From the NCBI RefSeq assembly GCF_002407065.1, contig NZ_CP023564.1:3348001-3412000 (forward strand): DNA of 64,000 bases, given 5' to 3'. Below the pieces are notes generated by a model that saw only the letters and a program-made list of their open reading frames with translations, had not been told where the DNA came from and made no database searches. This DNA comes from Brachybacterium ginsengisoli (GTDB lineage: Bacteria > Actinomycetota > Actinomycetes > Actinomycetales > Dermabacteraceae). The position numbers and the translations under genes are program-made. Below, piece by piece: positions 33,357 through 42,101 of this stretch (the first letter of the stretch is position 1; every line of letters begins with the position of its first letter).

Positions 33357-35620
33357 CAGTGGTGGCCCCCTCCGCCGAGGTCCTTCTCCGGGTGTCGGGT
33401 GAAGTACTCGCCCCAGCGTCCCTGCAGCTCCTTCTCCGCCGGGGTGGGCACCATCCCGGCCGGGGCGAAGTACTCGGACTCGATGAACGGGTCCTCGGTG
33501 TCCAGCAGGTTCTGGCCGCGCAGCGCCTGCACGGTGCGCCAGATCGCGACGACCATGACGATCAGCGCGCACACCACGAACAGGATCGACAGCGAGCCCT
33601 GCACGGCGGTGTTGAACACGACGGTGCGCATGTCCTCCGCCGTGGTGGCCAGGCCCAGACTGGTCTCCCCCGCCGCGAGCGCATCGCGGTAGGCGAGGTG
33701 GTTGGCCCAGTAGCCCACCTTCGGGTCCGGGGAGAAGATCTTCAGGAACGAGCCGTACACGGTGATCACGGCGGTGAACACCATCGGCACGGCGATCGCG
33801 AGCAGGATCCAGCGGTGGCCCTTGCGGGCGAAGACCACCAGGCAGATGGACAGCGCCACGGCCGCCAGCAGCTGGTTCGCGATGCCGAACAGCGGGAACA
33901 GGGTGTTGATGCCGCCCAGCGGATCGAGCACGCCCATCATGAGGATCGATCCCCATCCCAGGACCATCAGCGCGGTGGTCAGCCAGGCGCCGAGCCGCCA
34001 GGACGGGTCGCGGAACCGCTTGTTCGCGGAGCCCAGCAGATCGGCGAGCATGAAGCGGGCCACACGGGTGCCGGCGTCGACGCTGGTGAGGATGAACAGC
34101 GCCTCGAACATGATGGCGAAGTGGTACCAGAACGCCATCATCCCCGCGCCGCCGACCAGCTTGTGCATGATCCCGGCGAGACCCACGGCGAGCGTGGGGG
34201 CACCGCCGGTGCGCGAGACGATCGACTCCTCGCCCACATCCTTCGCGGTCTGCTCGAGCGTCGCGGCGTCGACGTGCACCCCGGTGAGCCCGAGGGAGTT
34301 CACGAACTGCGCGGCGCCCTCGGCGGTCCCGCCGGTCGCGGCGGCCGACGAGTTCATCGCGTAGTAGATGCCCTGGTCGATGGAGACCGCCGCGACCAGC
34401 GCCATGATCGCCACGAAGGACTCCATGAGCATGCCGCCGTATCCGATCATGCGGGCCTGCGACTCCTTCTCGACGAGCTTCGGGGAGGTGCCCGAGGAGA
34501 TCATCGCGTGGAACCCGGACAGGGCGCCGCAGGCGATGGTCACGAAGAGGAAGGGGAACAGGGCGCCGGTGAACACGGGCCCGTCGGTGCGGGAGGCGAA
34601 CTCGCTGACCGCCGGGGACTCGATGACGGGGCGCACCACCACGATCGCGAGCGCGAGCATCACGATCGTGCCGATCTTCATGAAGGTCGAGAGGTAGTCG
34701 CGCGGGGCCAGCAGCACCCACACCGGCAGCACCGCGGCGAGGAAGCCGTAGACGATGATGGCGATCGCCAGCCAGGGCCGTTCGATGTGGAAGAGCTCGG
34801 CGCCCCAGCCGCTCTCGGCGACCCAGCGACCCGAGATGATCGCGAGCAGCAGCAGCGCGCAGCCGATCACGGAGACCTCGAAGACCTTGCCGGGGCGGAG
34901 GTAGCGCAGGTAGAAGCCCATGAAGATCGCGATCGGGATGGTCAGGCCCACGCTCCACACGCCCCAGGCGCTCTCGCCGAGGGCGTTGACGACCACCATG
35001 GCGAGGATCGCGACGATGATCAGCATGATCGACAGGGTCGCGATGAACGCGGCGATGCCGCCCACGAGGCCCAGCTCGTCGCGGGCCATCTTGCCCAGCG
35101 AGCGGCCGCCGCGGCGCATGGAGACCACCAGCACCAGGAAGTCCTGGACGGCGCCGGCGAGGATCACGCCGACCACGATCCAGATCGTGCCCGGCAGGTA
35201 GCCCATCTGCGCGGCGATCACGGGGCCGACGAGGGGCCCGGCTCCGGCGATCGCGGCGAAGTGGTGGCCGAAGAGGATGCGGCGGTCGGTGGGGACGAAG
35301 TCCTTGCCGTCGTGCGCGTACTCGGCCGGGGTGGCGCGGCGGTCGTTCGGCCGCACGAGCTTGTCCTCGATGAACTTCCCGTAGAAGCGGTACGCGATGA
35401 GGTACGAGCAGACCGCGGCGAACACGAACCAGATCGCGTTGACGCTCTCGCCGCGGTAGACGGCGAGCATGAACCAGCCGGCGCCGCCGAGCAGCGCGAT
35501 GACCGACCAGATCGCGATCTTCGTCGGCGTCCAGCGGCGGTGGTCGCGCTGCCGGGCGGGGTCGACGTGGGCGGGCGGCGGGGTCTCCGCCTCGGCGCCG
35601 GGGACGGGGGTGCTGGACAC
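33356..35620 (-). CDS. cstA: CstA-family carbon starvation / pyruvate transporter
   Basis: A 754-residue membrane protein with about 16-18 predicted segments. It has the family blocks RRATPAEYAHDGKDFVPTDR, FGHHFAAIAGAGPLVGPVIA and FHAMISSGTSPKLVEKESQA. E. coli relatives import pyruvate (BtsT, CstA) or peptides under carbon limitation. The charged, Pro-rich N-terminus is cytosolic. It forms a two-gene operon with the YbdD-like gene. Confidence 0.92.
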   Translation of the reverse strand: MSSTPVPGAEAETPPPAHVDPARQRDHRRWTPTKIAIWSVIALLGGAGWFMLAVYRGESVNAIWFVFAAVCSYLIAYRFYGKFIEDKLVRPNDRRATPAEYAHDGKDFVPTDRRILFGHHFAAIAGAGPLVGPVIAAQMGYLPGTIWIVVGVILAGAVQDFLVLVVSMRRGGRSLGKMARDELGLVGGIAAFIATLSIMLIIVAILAMVVVNALGESAWGVWSVGLTIPIAIFMGFYLRYLRPGKVFEVSVIGCALLLLAIISGRWVAESGWGAELFHIERPWLAIAIIVYGFLAAVLPVWVLLAPRDYLSTFMKIGTIVMLALAIVVVRPVIESPAVSEFASRTDGPVFTGALFPFLFVTIACGALSGFHAMISSGTSPKLVEKESQARMIGYGGMLMESFVAIMALVAAVSIDQGIYYAMNSSAAATGGTAEGAAQFVNSLGLTGVHVDAATLEQTAKDVGEESIVSRTGGAPTLAVGLAGIMHKLVGGAGMMAFWYHFAIMFEALFILTSVDAGTRVARFMLADLLGSANKRFRDPSWRLGAWLTTALMVLGWGSILMMGVLDPLGGINTLFPLFGIANQLLAAVALSICLVVFARKGHRWILLAIAVPMVFTAVITVYGSFLKIFSPDPKVGYWANHLAYRDALAAGETSLGLATTAEDMRTVVFNTAVQGSLSILFVVCALIVMVVAIWRTVQALRGQNLLDTEDPFIESEYFAPAGMVPTPAEKELQGRWGEYFTRHPEKDLGGGGHH

Positions 35621-35763
35621 GGTGATCCTCCTTGATCGACGGCGGTCCGGGGGAAGGTCCGACGCGCCGGGTCCGTTCCCGGTGCGCCATCGGCCCCGAT
35701 GGTACCGATCCGCCGGGGCGGGAACCGACCACCGCCGCCGTGCGACCTGCCTAGACTCTCCCC

Positions 35764-36084
35764 ATGCCCGGCACCATCTATCTCACCGGCGAGGCGAAGT
35801 CCCCGACCAACAACCCGATCACCACGCAGTGGGGGCTTTTCTTCATCGGGCTCGTGGTCGATACTGAGACCCACGTCATCCGCTCAGCGGACTGCACCGC
35901 CACGTTGACGCTCACCGTCGAGTTCGTCCGCGAGCTCCTGGTGGGTCGGTCGCTGCTCGAGGATGACGCGCTGGTCGGGACGATCACCGAGAGATACCAC
36001 GGGTCCTCGCAGAGGGCGCTTGCCACCGCCGTGCGCAACGCCGCCGCGAAGTACCGCGATCTCTCGGCCGCTCCGCCCGCATAA
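35764..36084 (+). CDS. DUF3870-family protein
   Basis: A 106-residue protein with the pattern I recognise as DUF3870: ITTQWGLFFIGLVVDTETHV, ADCTATLTLTVEFVRELLVG and ITERYHGSSQRALATAVRNA. Biochemical role is unknown. It is the first gene of the murein-peptide-like cluster and sits just upstream of the DUF819 gene. TAGACT at 35752-35757 lies 6 nt from the ATG and no ribosome-binding site is present, so the mRNA is probably leaderless. Confidence 0.75.
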   Translation: MPGTIYLTGEAKSPTNNPITTQWGLFFIGLVVDTETHVIRSADCTATLTLTVEFVRELLVGRSLLEDDALVGTITERYHGSSQRALATAVRNAAAKYRDLSAAPPA

Positions 36085-36205
36085 TCGAATCCTGCTGCCG
36101 CCCGCCCGGTGCCTCACCGCACCGGATCCCGTCGGAAGCACCGTGATCGCACCTGCCCGCAGGTGACGGTCCTCGGTGCTTCCGATTTTTTTGTTCCCGG
36201 GCGGC
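36080..36205 (+). promoter_or_regulatory. Promoter and candidate transcription attenuator upstream of the DUF819 operon
   Basis: CATAAT at 36080-36085, overlapping the DUF3870 stop, is a strong -10 for this genome. The RNA that follows has four pieces that can pair in exclusive ways: CGGTGC 36107-36112, GCACCG 36119-36124, GCACCG 36138-36143, CGGTGC 36174-36179. A 12-bp terminator stem (36132-36143 with 36174-36185) with an inner CACCTG/CAGGTG stem is followed by seven Ts (36186-36192). An outer pair, 36097-36104 with 36198-36205, could enclose it. This looks like a regulated terminator; no known riboswitch class is recognised. Confidence 0.55.
36132..36192 (+). terminator. Intrinsic terminator with seven-T tract
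   Basis: TCGGAAGCACCG pairs perfectly with CGGTGCTTCCGA and is followed by TTTTTTT. It is the only hairpin I found in the window with a good T-tract, which stands out in such GC-rich DNA. It lies 45 nt before the DUF819 start. Confidence 0.85.
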
Positions 36206-36237
36206 GGTGCTGTCCCTCCCCCTCCCAGGAGACCTCT

Positions 36238-37389
36238 GTGATCACCGATGGCCTGCTCATGCTCGGCGTCCTGCTCGGACTGTCGTGCGTGCTGATCGTG
36301 CTCGAGCGCACCACCGGATGGAAGGTGTTCCGGTTCGTGCCCGGGATGGTCTTCATGTATCTGCTGTGCGCGGGGCTGAACACCGTCGGCGTCTTCGGGC
36401 ACGACGAGGCCACCCGCGCCCCGATCGCCGAGGTCAAGGACGTCCTGCTGCCGGCGATGATCTTCCTGTTCCTCTTCGGCTGCGACCTGCGCAAGATCAT
36501 CCGGCTGGGCCCGAAGCTGCTGCTGACGATGTTCGTCGCCTCCGCCTCGCTGTTCGTGGCGATGATCGTGGTGGTCACCGCGTTCCAGAGCGCGCTGCAC
36601 CCTGAGGCGTGGAAGGTGTTCGGGGCGCTGCTGGCCTCCTGGACGGGCGGCAGCGCGAACATGGTCGCGGTGCAGGACATCCTGCAGGCGCCGGAGAACA
36701 TCTTCGGCTACGCCCTGATCACCGACACGATCATGTACTCGGTGTGGCTGATGCTGATGTTCGCCTCCGTGGCGATCTCCCCGCGCTTCAACCGCTGGAC
36801 CAAGGCGGACGTCTCCTACCTCGACGCCCACGCCGGCGAGCACGTCGAGCAGGAGCGGCCGATCACCGTCGCGTCGCTGTCCATCGCCGTGTTCGGCTCG
36901 ATCCTGGTCTCGACGGCCTCGATCTGGGCCGGCGGGCTGCTGCCCGAGTTCGGGGCGGTCATCAACGGCACCACCTGGTCGATCCTGTTCGTCTCCGTGC
37001 TCGGGCTGGTGGTGGCGGTGACGCCGCTGGGCGGCACGGCGGGCACGAGCGAGGTCGCGACGCTGATGCTGTTCGTGGTCATCGGGCAGATCGCCTCCGG
37101 CTCCGACTTCTCCGCGCTCACGCAGGCGCCGCTGTACCTGGTGATCGGCGTGATCGTGCTGGCGATCCACGCCGCGATCATGCTGGTGTACGCCAAGATC
37201 GCGAAGGTCGAGCTGTTCTCGCTGGCCGTCGCCTCGACCGCGAACGTGGGCGGCATCGCCTCCGCCCCCGTGGTCGCCGCGGCCTTCAACAAGCAGCTGG
37301 TCCCGGTGGGCGTGCTGTTCGCGCTGATCGGCTCGTTCATGGGCACCTTCGTGGGCCTCGCCTCCGCACAGATCATGTCGGCGCTGTGA
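36238..37389 (+). CDS. DUF819-family membrane protein (YjcL-like)
   Basis: A 383-residue protein with about 10-11 membrane segments. Family blocks include LLASWTGGSANMVAVQDILQ, ALITDTIMYSVWLMLMF and STANVGGIASAPVVAAAF. The family is suspected to move amino acids or small peptides and is often next to dipeptide epimerases, as here. The GTG start follows AGGAGA; an in-frame ATG at 36109 would translate the hairpin leader. It overlaps the epimerase gene as GTGA. Confidence 0.85.
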   Translation: MITDGLLMLGVLLGLSCVLIVLERTTGWKVFRFVPGMVFMYLLCAGLNTVGVFGHDEATRAPIAEVKDVLLPAMIFLFLFGCDLRKIIRLGPKLLLTMFVASASLFVAMIVVVTAFQSALHPEAWKVFGALLASWTGGSANMVAVQDILQAPENIFGYALITDTIMYSVWLMLMFASVAISPRFNRWTKADVSYLDAHAGEHVEQERPITVASLSIAVFGSILVSTASIWAGGLLPEFGAVINGTTWSILFVSVLGLVVAVTPLGGTAGTSEVATLMLFVVIGQIASGSDFSALTQAPLYLVIGVIVLAIHAAIMLVYAKIAKVELFSLAVASTANVGGIASAPVVAAAFNKQLVPVGVLFALIGSFMGTFVGLASAQIMSAL

Positions 37390-38597
37390 ACGGGGCCGAG
37401 AGCAGGGCCGAGACCCTCGCCGCCGGAGCGAACCCGCTGCACGTGGTCGCGGTGCGCTGGCACCGCCATCGCGCCCCGCTGCTGCGCCCCTTCGTCACCG
37501 CCGCCCGGCGCACCGAGGCGGTCGAGTACGTGGTCGCGGAGGTGGAGCTGGAGGGCGGCGTGCGCGGCCAGGGCTCCGCGGCGGAGACCCGCGCGGTCAC
37601 CGGCGAGTCCGCGAGCAGCATCGCCGCCGCGCTGGACGGCCCGCTGCGGGGCGCGGTGGAGGGCGTCACCGACTCCGTGGTCGCCCTCTCGGCTCGGGTC
37701 GCCGGAGCACTCGACGGAGCCACCAGCGCGAAGGCCGCGCTCGAGGTGGCCCTCCACGACGCCTGGGCCCGCGCGGCCGGCCGGCCCCTGGTCGAGCTGC
37801 TCGGCGGCCGCGTGGCCGACGGGCTGATGAACGACATGACGATCTCGCTCGAGGAGCCCGAGGTGATGGCGGCCCGGGCGCACGAGGCGGTCCGCGCCGG
37901 GGAGGAGATCCTCAAGATCAAGCTGGGGCGCGACATCTCCCTGGACCGCGAGCGGCTGGCCGCGGTGGTCGAGGCCGCTCCCCGGGCCCGGCTGCGGCTG
38001 GACGCCAACCAGGGCTGGGACCCCGAGCAGGCGATCGAGATCATCGCCGGCTTCACGGCCGACGCCCTCCCGATCGACCTGGTCGAGCAGCCCGTCGCCG
38101 CCGCCAATCTCGAGGGCCTCGCCCGGGTCACCGCCGCGGTGGACGTGCCGATCATGGCCGACGAGGCGGTGTGGACCGCCGAGGATGCCCGGCGCCTGGT
38201 CGACGCCGGGGCCTGCGATCTGCTGAACATCAAGCTCGCCAAGACCGGCGGGCTGCGCGGGGCGCTCGCGATCGCGGACGTCGCCCAGCAGGCGGGGATC
38301 GAGTGCATGATCGGCTCGATGATGGAGCCGCGGATCTCGATCACCGCCGCCGCGCATCTCGCGATCGCCCATCCGGCGATCACGATGATCGATCTGGACC
38401 CGCCGGCCTGGTTCGCCTCCGACGTCCCCGGGGGCGGGTACGTCCAGGAGGGCGCCTGGCTGCGCCTCACGGGCGGGCCCGGGCTGGGACTGGGGCTGCT
38501 GGATCCGGGGACCGACGCCGACCCCGCGGCCGACGCCTCCGCCGAGAAGATCTCCGTCAGGGGTGACGTCTCCTCGACGCCAGGGGGTGGTCGCTGA
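37386..38597 (+). CDS. Dipeptide epimerase (enolase superfamily, L-Ala-D/L-Glu type)
   Basis: A 403-residue enolase-superfamily protein. The catalytic KxK is Lys177/Lys179 (ILKIKLG), metal ligands are Asp206 (LDANQGW), Glu234 (VEQP) and Asp259 (MADE), and the opposite-face Lys lies in NIKLAKTGG (about 283). These match L-Ala-D/L-Glu epimerases such as YkfB/YcjG, which convert murein dipeptides for catabolism. The GTG start overlaps the DUF819 stop. The C-terminal 30 residues are an acidic, low-complexity extension. Confidence 0.88.
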   Translation: MNGAESRAETLAAGANPLHVVAVRWHRHRAPLLRPFVTAARRTEAVEYVVAEVELEGGVRGQGSAAETRAVTGESASSIAAALDGPLRGAVEGVTDSVVALSARVAGALDGATSAKAALEVALHDAWARAAGRPLVELLGGRVADGLMNDMTISLEEPEVMAARAHEAVRAGEEILKIKLGRDISLDRERLAAVVEAAPRARLRLDANQGWDPEQAIEIIAGFTADALPIDLVEQPVAAANLEGLARVTAAVDVPIMADEAVWTAEDARRLVDAGACDLLNIKLAKTGGLRGALAIADVAQQAGIECMIGSMMEPRISITAAAHLAIAHPAITMIDLDPPAWFASDVPGGGYVQEGAWLRLTGGPGLGLGLLDPGTDADPAADASAEKISVRGDVSSTPGGGR

Positions 38598-38697
38598 GCA
38601 TCCACCCGCACTCCGGCCGGCGGCCCCACCGACAGCGGCCGCCGGCCCGCCCAGGATCACCGGCCCGCTCTCTGCGGGACCCGACGAAGGAGCTCGC

Positions 38698-39864
38698 ATG
38701 ACCTCGCACCGCCCTGACCCCCGTCTCCCCCGCGCCGCCCGCAGCCTGTCCCGACGGGACGGTCTGCGCCTGGCCGCGACCGGCACCGCCGGGCTCGCCG
38801 TCGCGGGCCTCGGCGGGCTGGCTCCCGCCCTGGCCGATGGCGGCAGCGGGGCCGCGGCAGCTGCACCCGCCGGCGTGCACGTCGGCCGCACCGGGACCGC
38901 GCCCGCCGCAGGTGCCGGCATCGAGCCCGGCGCCGTCGCGCACGTCGCCGTCACCGCGACCACGCTGTGGGTCGAGCCGGACACCGCCCGGCCCGGCATC
39001 GACGACCCCTCGCTGACCACGCCTGTGGACCTCGACGCCTGGAACGCGAACATGCAGGACACCGAGACCAGGCGCTGGCTCACCGGCGAGCTCGAGTCGC
39101 AGGCGGTGCTGGGCAGCGAGGTGATCGTCGACGAGATCGCCGGCGACTGGGCCCACATCGTGGTCACCGCCCAGGGCACCCCGCGCGACCCCCGCGGCTA
39201 CCCGGGCTGGGTGCCGCGCATCCATCTCGTGGCGGACCCGGAGTTCGCCGCCCTCGCCGCCTCCTCCCCGACCGCCACGGTCACGGCCCTGACCAGCACG
39301 CTCAGCGGCTCCCCCGCGGGCACGCATCCCGGGATCGACGTCTCCTTCGACACGATCCTGCCGGTGCTGGGTCGCACCGGCCGCTCCGTGCGGGTGGCCG
39401 TCCCCGGGGCTGCCCCCGCGCACCTGCCCGTCGACGACGTGGTGGTGCGCGAGCTGGGCGAGACCCCGCCGCAGCCCAGCGCCGAGGACATCATCGCCAC
39501 GGGTGAGAGGTTCCTGGGGCTGCGCTACCTGTGGGCCGGGGTGAGCGCGTACGGCTTCGACTGCTCCGGCTACACGTACACGCTGTTCCACCACCACGGC
39601 ATCACGATCGACCGCGACGCCGGGGACCAGATGCGCCACTCCGACCTCGAGCCGGTGGAACGGGAGGACCTTCAGCCCGGTGACCTGGTGTTCTTCGCGA
39701 GCGAGCCGGGCGGCGACTCGATCCGGCACGTCGCCCTGTACGTGGGCGACGACCTCATCATGCAGGCCCCCAACGCCTCCCGCAGCGTGGAGATCATGTC
39801 GCTGACCGAGTACGACCCGATCGGCGAGTACGCGGGCGCGCGCCGGGTGGCCCTCAGACGCTGA
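38698..39864 (+). CDS. Secreted NlpC/P60 peptidase (YkfC-like murein peptide hydrolase)
   Basis: A 388-residue protein. A Tat signal (SLSRRDGLRLAATGTAGLAV) ends near residue 46. SH3-like regions fill about 80-255. The NlpC/P60 domain occupies about 262-388, with Cys289 (FDCSGYTYTLF) and His344 (SIRHVALYVG). Layout and partner resemble YkfC, which cuts gamma-D-Glu-diamino acid bonds in stem peptides and yields L-Ala-D-Glu for the epimerase. GAAGGAG precedes the ATG at 38698. It overlaps the convergent hydrolase gene by 11 nt. Confidence 0.88.
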   Translation: MTSHRPDPRLPRAARSLSRRDGLRLAATGTAGLAVAGLGGLAPALADGGSGAAAAAPAGVHVGRTGTAPAAGAGIEPGAVAHVAVTATTLWVEPDTARPGIDDPSLTTPVDLDAWNANMQDTETRRWLTGELESQAVLGSEVIVDEIAGDWAHIVVTAQGTPRDPRGYPGWVPRIHLVADPEFAALAASSPTATVTALTSTLSGSPAGTHPGIDVSFDTILPVLGRTGRSVRVAVPGAAPAHLPVDDVVVRELGETPPQPSAEDIIATGERFLGLRYLWAGVSAYGFDCSGYTYTLFHHHGITIDRDAGDQMRHSDLEPVEREDLQPGDLVFFASEPGGDSIRHVALYVGDDLIMQAPNASRSVEIMSLTEYDPIGEYAGARRVALRR

Positions 39865-40705
39865 CCTCGGGCAGCAGGTCCCGCACGAGGCCCGTGATGC
39901 GGGCGTCGGCGGCCGACGGCTCCAGGCCCGCCGTCATCACGGCGAGCACGCGCAGGCCGGGCCCGTCGGGGTCGCCGACGAACGCGACGTCGTGGCGGTA
40001 GCCGTCGACCCAGCCGGACTTCGAGCCGTGGTCGACCCCGGGGCGCAGCGCGGTCGCGATCACCGGGATCTGCTGCGCGCGCAGCGCGGAGAGCGCCAGG
40101 GTGCGCGAGGCCGGCAAGAGGGGCGTCGCCGGCACGAGGGGCGCCGCGCCCTCCGTCGCACCCTCCCCCGCGTCCCCGCTCCCGGCGCCGCGCACAGCGG
40201 CGAGCAGGGTGGCGGCCAGATCCGCCGCGCCGGTCTCGTTGGTCGCGCCGGCGGCGAGCGCGGAGGCGTCGCCGATCAGCCGCTCGACGCGCGTGGAGCG
40301 CAGTCCCAGCTGCGCGATCATCTCTGCGACGGCGTCGAGACCCACCAGCTCGATCACGTGGTCGGTGGCCTCGTTGCTGGAGCGGTCGATCATGCGCCGC
40401 AGCAGCTCCGCCACCTCGATCCCGGCTCCCTCCGCCGGATGCGTGGGGTCGAGATGGTCACCGCCCAGGGTGAAGGGCACCCCGTCGGCCCCGAGGAAGG
40501 TGCGCGTCGCCGGGACCGACGCGGCGAGGTCGATCCGACCCTCCTCGGCGGCCTCGAGCGCGGCCAGCAGGACGTGCAGCTTGATCGTGCTCGCGGCGTA
40601 GTACGGGCGATCTGCCCCGTGCGCGGAGAGCACCCGTCCCTGCGCATCCAGCAGGCAGTGCGAGACGGAGACCTGGTCCGGGGCGGCCGCGGTGGGAAGC
40701 GTCAT
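39854..40705 (-). CDS. Class A beta-lactamase-like serine hydrolase without signal peptide
   Basis: A 283-residue protein with the class A fold motifs: SxxK at Ser39-Lys42 (AASTIKLHV), SxN in DRSSNEATDHV, and KSGW in place of KTG (GSKSGWVDGYRHDVAFVG). No signal peptide or lipobox is visible, unlike true periplasmic or exported beta-lactamases. It may be a cytosolic peptidase or amidase acting on imported murein peptides rather than an antibiotic-resistance enzyme. It is convergent with the NlpC/P60 gene. Confidence 0.8.
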   Translation of the reverse strand: MTLPTAAAPDQVSVSHCLLDAQGRVLSAHGADRPYYAASTIKLHVLLAALEAAEEGRIDLAASVPATRTFLGADGVPFTLGGDHLDPTHPAEGAGIEVAELLRRMIDRSSNEATDHVIELVGLDAVAEMIAQLGLRSTRVERLIGDASALAAGATNETGAADLAATLLAAVRGAGSGDAGEGATEGAAPLVPATPLLPASRTLALSALRAQQIPVIATALRPGVDHGSKSGWVDGYRHDVAFVGDPDGPGLRVLAVMTAGLEPSAADARITGLVRDLLPEVSV

Positions 40706-40840
40706 CCTCCGACCCTACGGCGGGCGGTCCAGTCCTGGGACCTATCATGTGCGCAACCTGGCCGCGGCGCGCACCTGTGCGACGTCCGCGCCGGTCCACG
40801 CCCTGCCCCGGCCTCGCCGCCGCCGACCCGGAAGCGCCCC

Positions 40841-41869
40841 ATGCCGCGGAAACCTCATCGCCCGACCGTCGCCACGATCGCCCGTGACCTCGGGATCTCC
40901 CCTGCCACGGTGAGCTACGCACTCAACGACAAGCCCGGGGTGAGCGCGGCGACGCGGGAGCGGGTGCTCGAGCACGCGCGCGAGGTGGGATGGACCCCGC
41001 ACTCGGGGGCCCAGGCGCTGCGCCGTGGCCGGAGCGGGAACATCGGACTGGTGCTGGTGCGCGACCCGGAGGAGCTCTCCCGCGAGCCGTTCTACTCGGC
41101 CGTCACCGCGGGCATCGAGTCGGCGACCAGCGCCCACAGCTATGAGCTGCTGATCCGCTTCGTGCGCGGCGGCGCGGATGACGAGATCGAGGTGTTCCGC
41201 ACCTGGGCCCACCAGCGGCGCGTGGACGGGGTGGTGCTGCTGGACATCGCCGAGGACGACCACCGCCCGGCGGTCCTGGAGTCCGTGTCGCTGGACTTCG
41301 CGGTGCTCGGCCACTATGAGGGCCCCGAGGACTACGTGCAGGTGACGACCGCGGAGCCCGACGACGCCGCCACGGTGGTCGAGCACATCGTGGACACCGG
41401 CTACGACGGCTGCCTGCAGCTCACGGGTCCGGTCCAGTTCGCGCACGAGCGGCGGCGCCTGGACCTGCTGCGCCGGCTGTGCGCGGAGCACGGCATCCCC
41501 CATCAGCACATCCCCGGCGCCTACACCGCCGACTCCGGCTACCGCGCCCTCCTGGAGGCCGACCACGATCTCAGCTCGCGCCCCGCGGTCGTCGCCTCGA
41601 GCGATCTGATCGCGTTGGGAGCCCTGCGCGCGGCCGCCGCTGAAGGGCTGGAGGTTCCCCGCGATCTGGGCCTGGTGAGCTGGGACGACTCGCTCATCGC
41701 CGAGGTCGCGGCACCGGGGATCACGGCCCTGAACCGTCGCCCCTTCGACATGGGCCGCACCGCCGGAGACCTGCTGGTGCAGAAGATCGAGGGGCGGGTC
41801 CCGGGCGGCAGCAGCTGCGGGAACACCCCGGCGACGCTCGTGCACCGGGCCTCGACCGCCCGCCGCTGA
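40841..41869 (+). CDS. LacI-family transcriptional regulator
   Basis: A 342-residue repressor. The helix-turn-helix is at about 8-30 (TVATIARDLGISPATVSYAL) with the hinge helix following. The periplasmic-binding-protein-like sugar domain fills the rest, with SSDLIALGALRAAAAEGLEV and GLVSWDDS typical of the C-terminal half. GGAAG precedes the ATG; TATCAT at 40743-40748 may be its -10. It lies directly upstream of the ABC operon whose promoter carries two AATCGATT operators, its probable targets. Confidence 0.92.
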   Translation: MPRKPHRPTVATIARDLGISPATVSYALNDKPGVSAATRERVLEHAREVGWTPHSGAQALRRGRSGNIGLVLVRDPEELSREPFYSAVTAGIESATSAHSYELLIRFVRGGADDEIEVFRTWAHQRRVDGVVLLDIAEDDHRPAVLESVSLDFAVLGHYEGPEDYVQVTTAEPDDAATVVEHIVDTGYDGCLQLTGPVQFAHERRRLDLLRRLCAEHGIPHQHIPGAYTADSGYRALLEADHDLSSRPAVVASSDLIALGALRAAAAEGLEVPRDLGLVSWDDSLIAEVAAPGITALNRRPFDMGRTAGDLLVQKIEGRVPGGSSCGNTPATLVHRASTARR

Positions 41870-41943
41870 GCGGCCGACGTCGGCGCGACCGCACGGCGGT
41901 CACGCCTCCCGGACAGGCGTGACCGCTCCGTGACCTCCCCTCG

Positions 41944-42005
41944 TTGACAGCGCCCTCCCACCCCCGCCATACTCACCGAATCGATTAAGTTTCGAATCGA
42001 TTAAG
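41944..42005 (+). promoter_or_regulatory. Promoter and tandem LacI operators of the third sugar ABC operon
   Basis: TTGACA at 41944-41949 and CATACT at 41968-41973 are separated by 18 nt, the best -35 in the window. Just downstream are two identical 13-nt copies of CGAATCGATTAAG (41977-41989 and 41993-42005), 16 nt apart, each with the palindromic core AATCGATT. Repressor bound here would cover the start site and block clearance. The LacI gene next door is the natural candidate. Confidence 0.8.
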
Positions 42006-42101
42006 TAGTGCGCTCCGGGTCCACGACGACCCGAGCGGCAACCCCTCGTTGATCCCTCTCGGCGACCGCTCATCGAAGACGGCGCACCAAGGAGCCCCCC
42101 G

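Noticed and set aside
36080..36205. A known riboswitch such as glycine, SAM or T-box
   Set aside because: I could not recognise the conserved core of any of these classes; only the switch-like terminator layout is supported.
39854..40705. Antibiotic-resistance beta-lactamase
   Set aside because: Motifs fit the fold, but there is no export signal, the KTG box is KSG and the context is murein-peptide catabolism.
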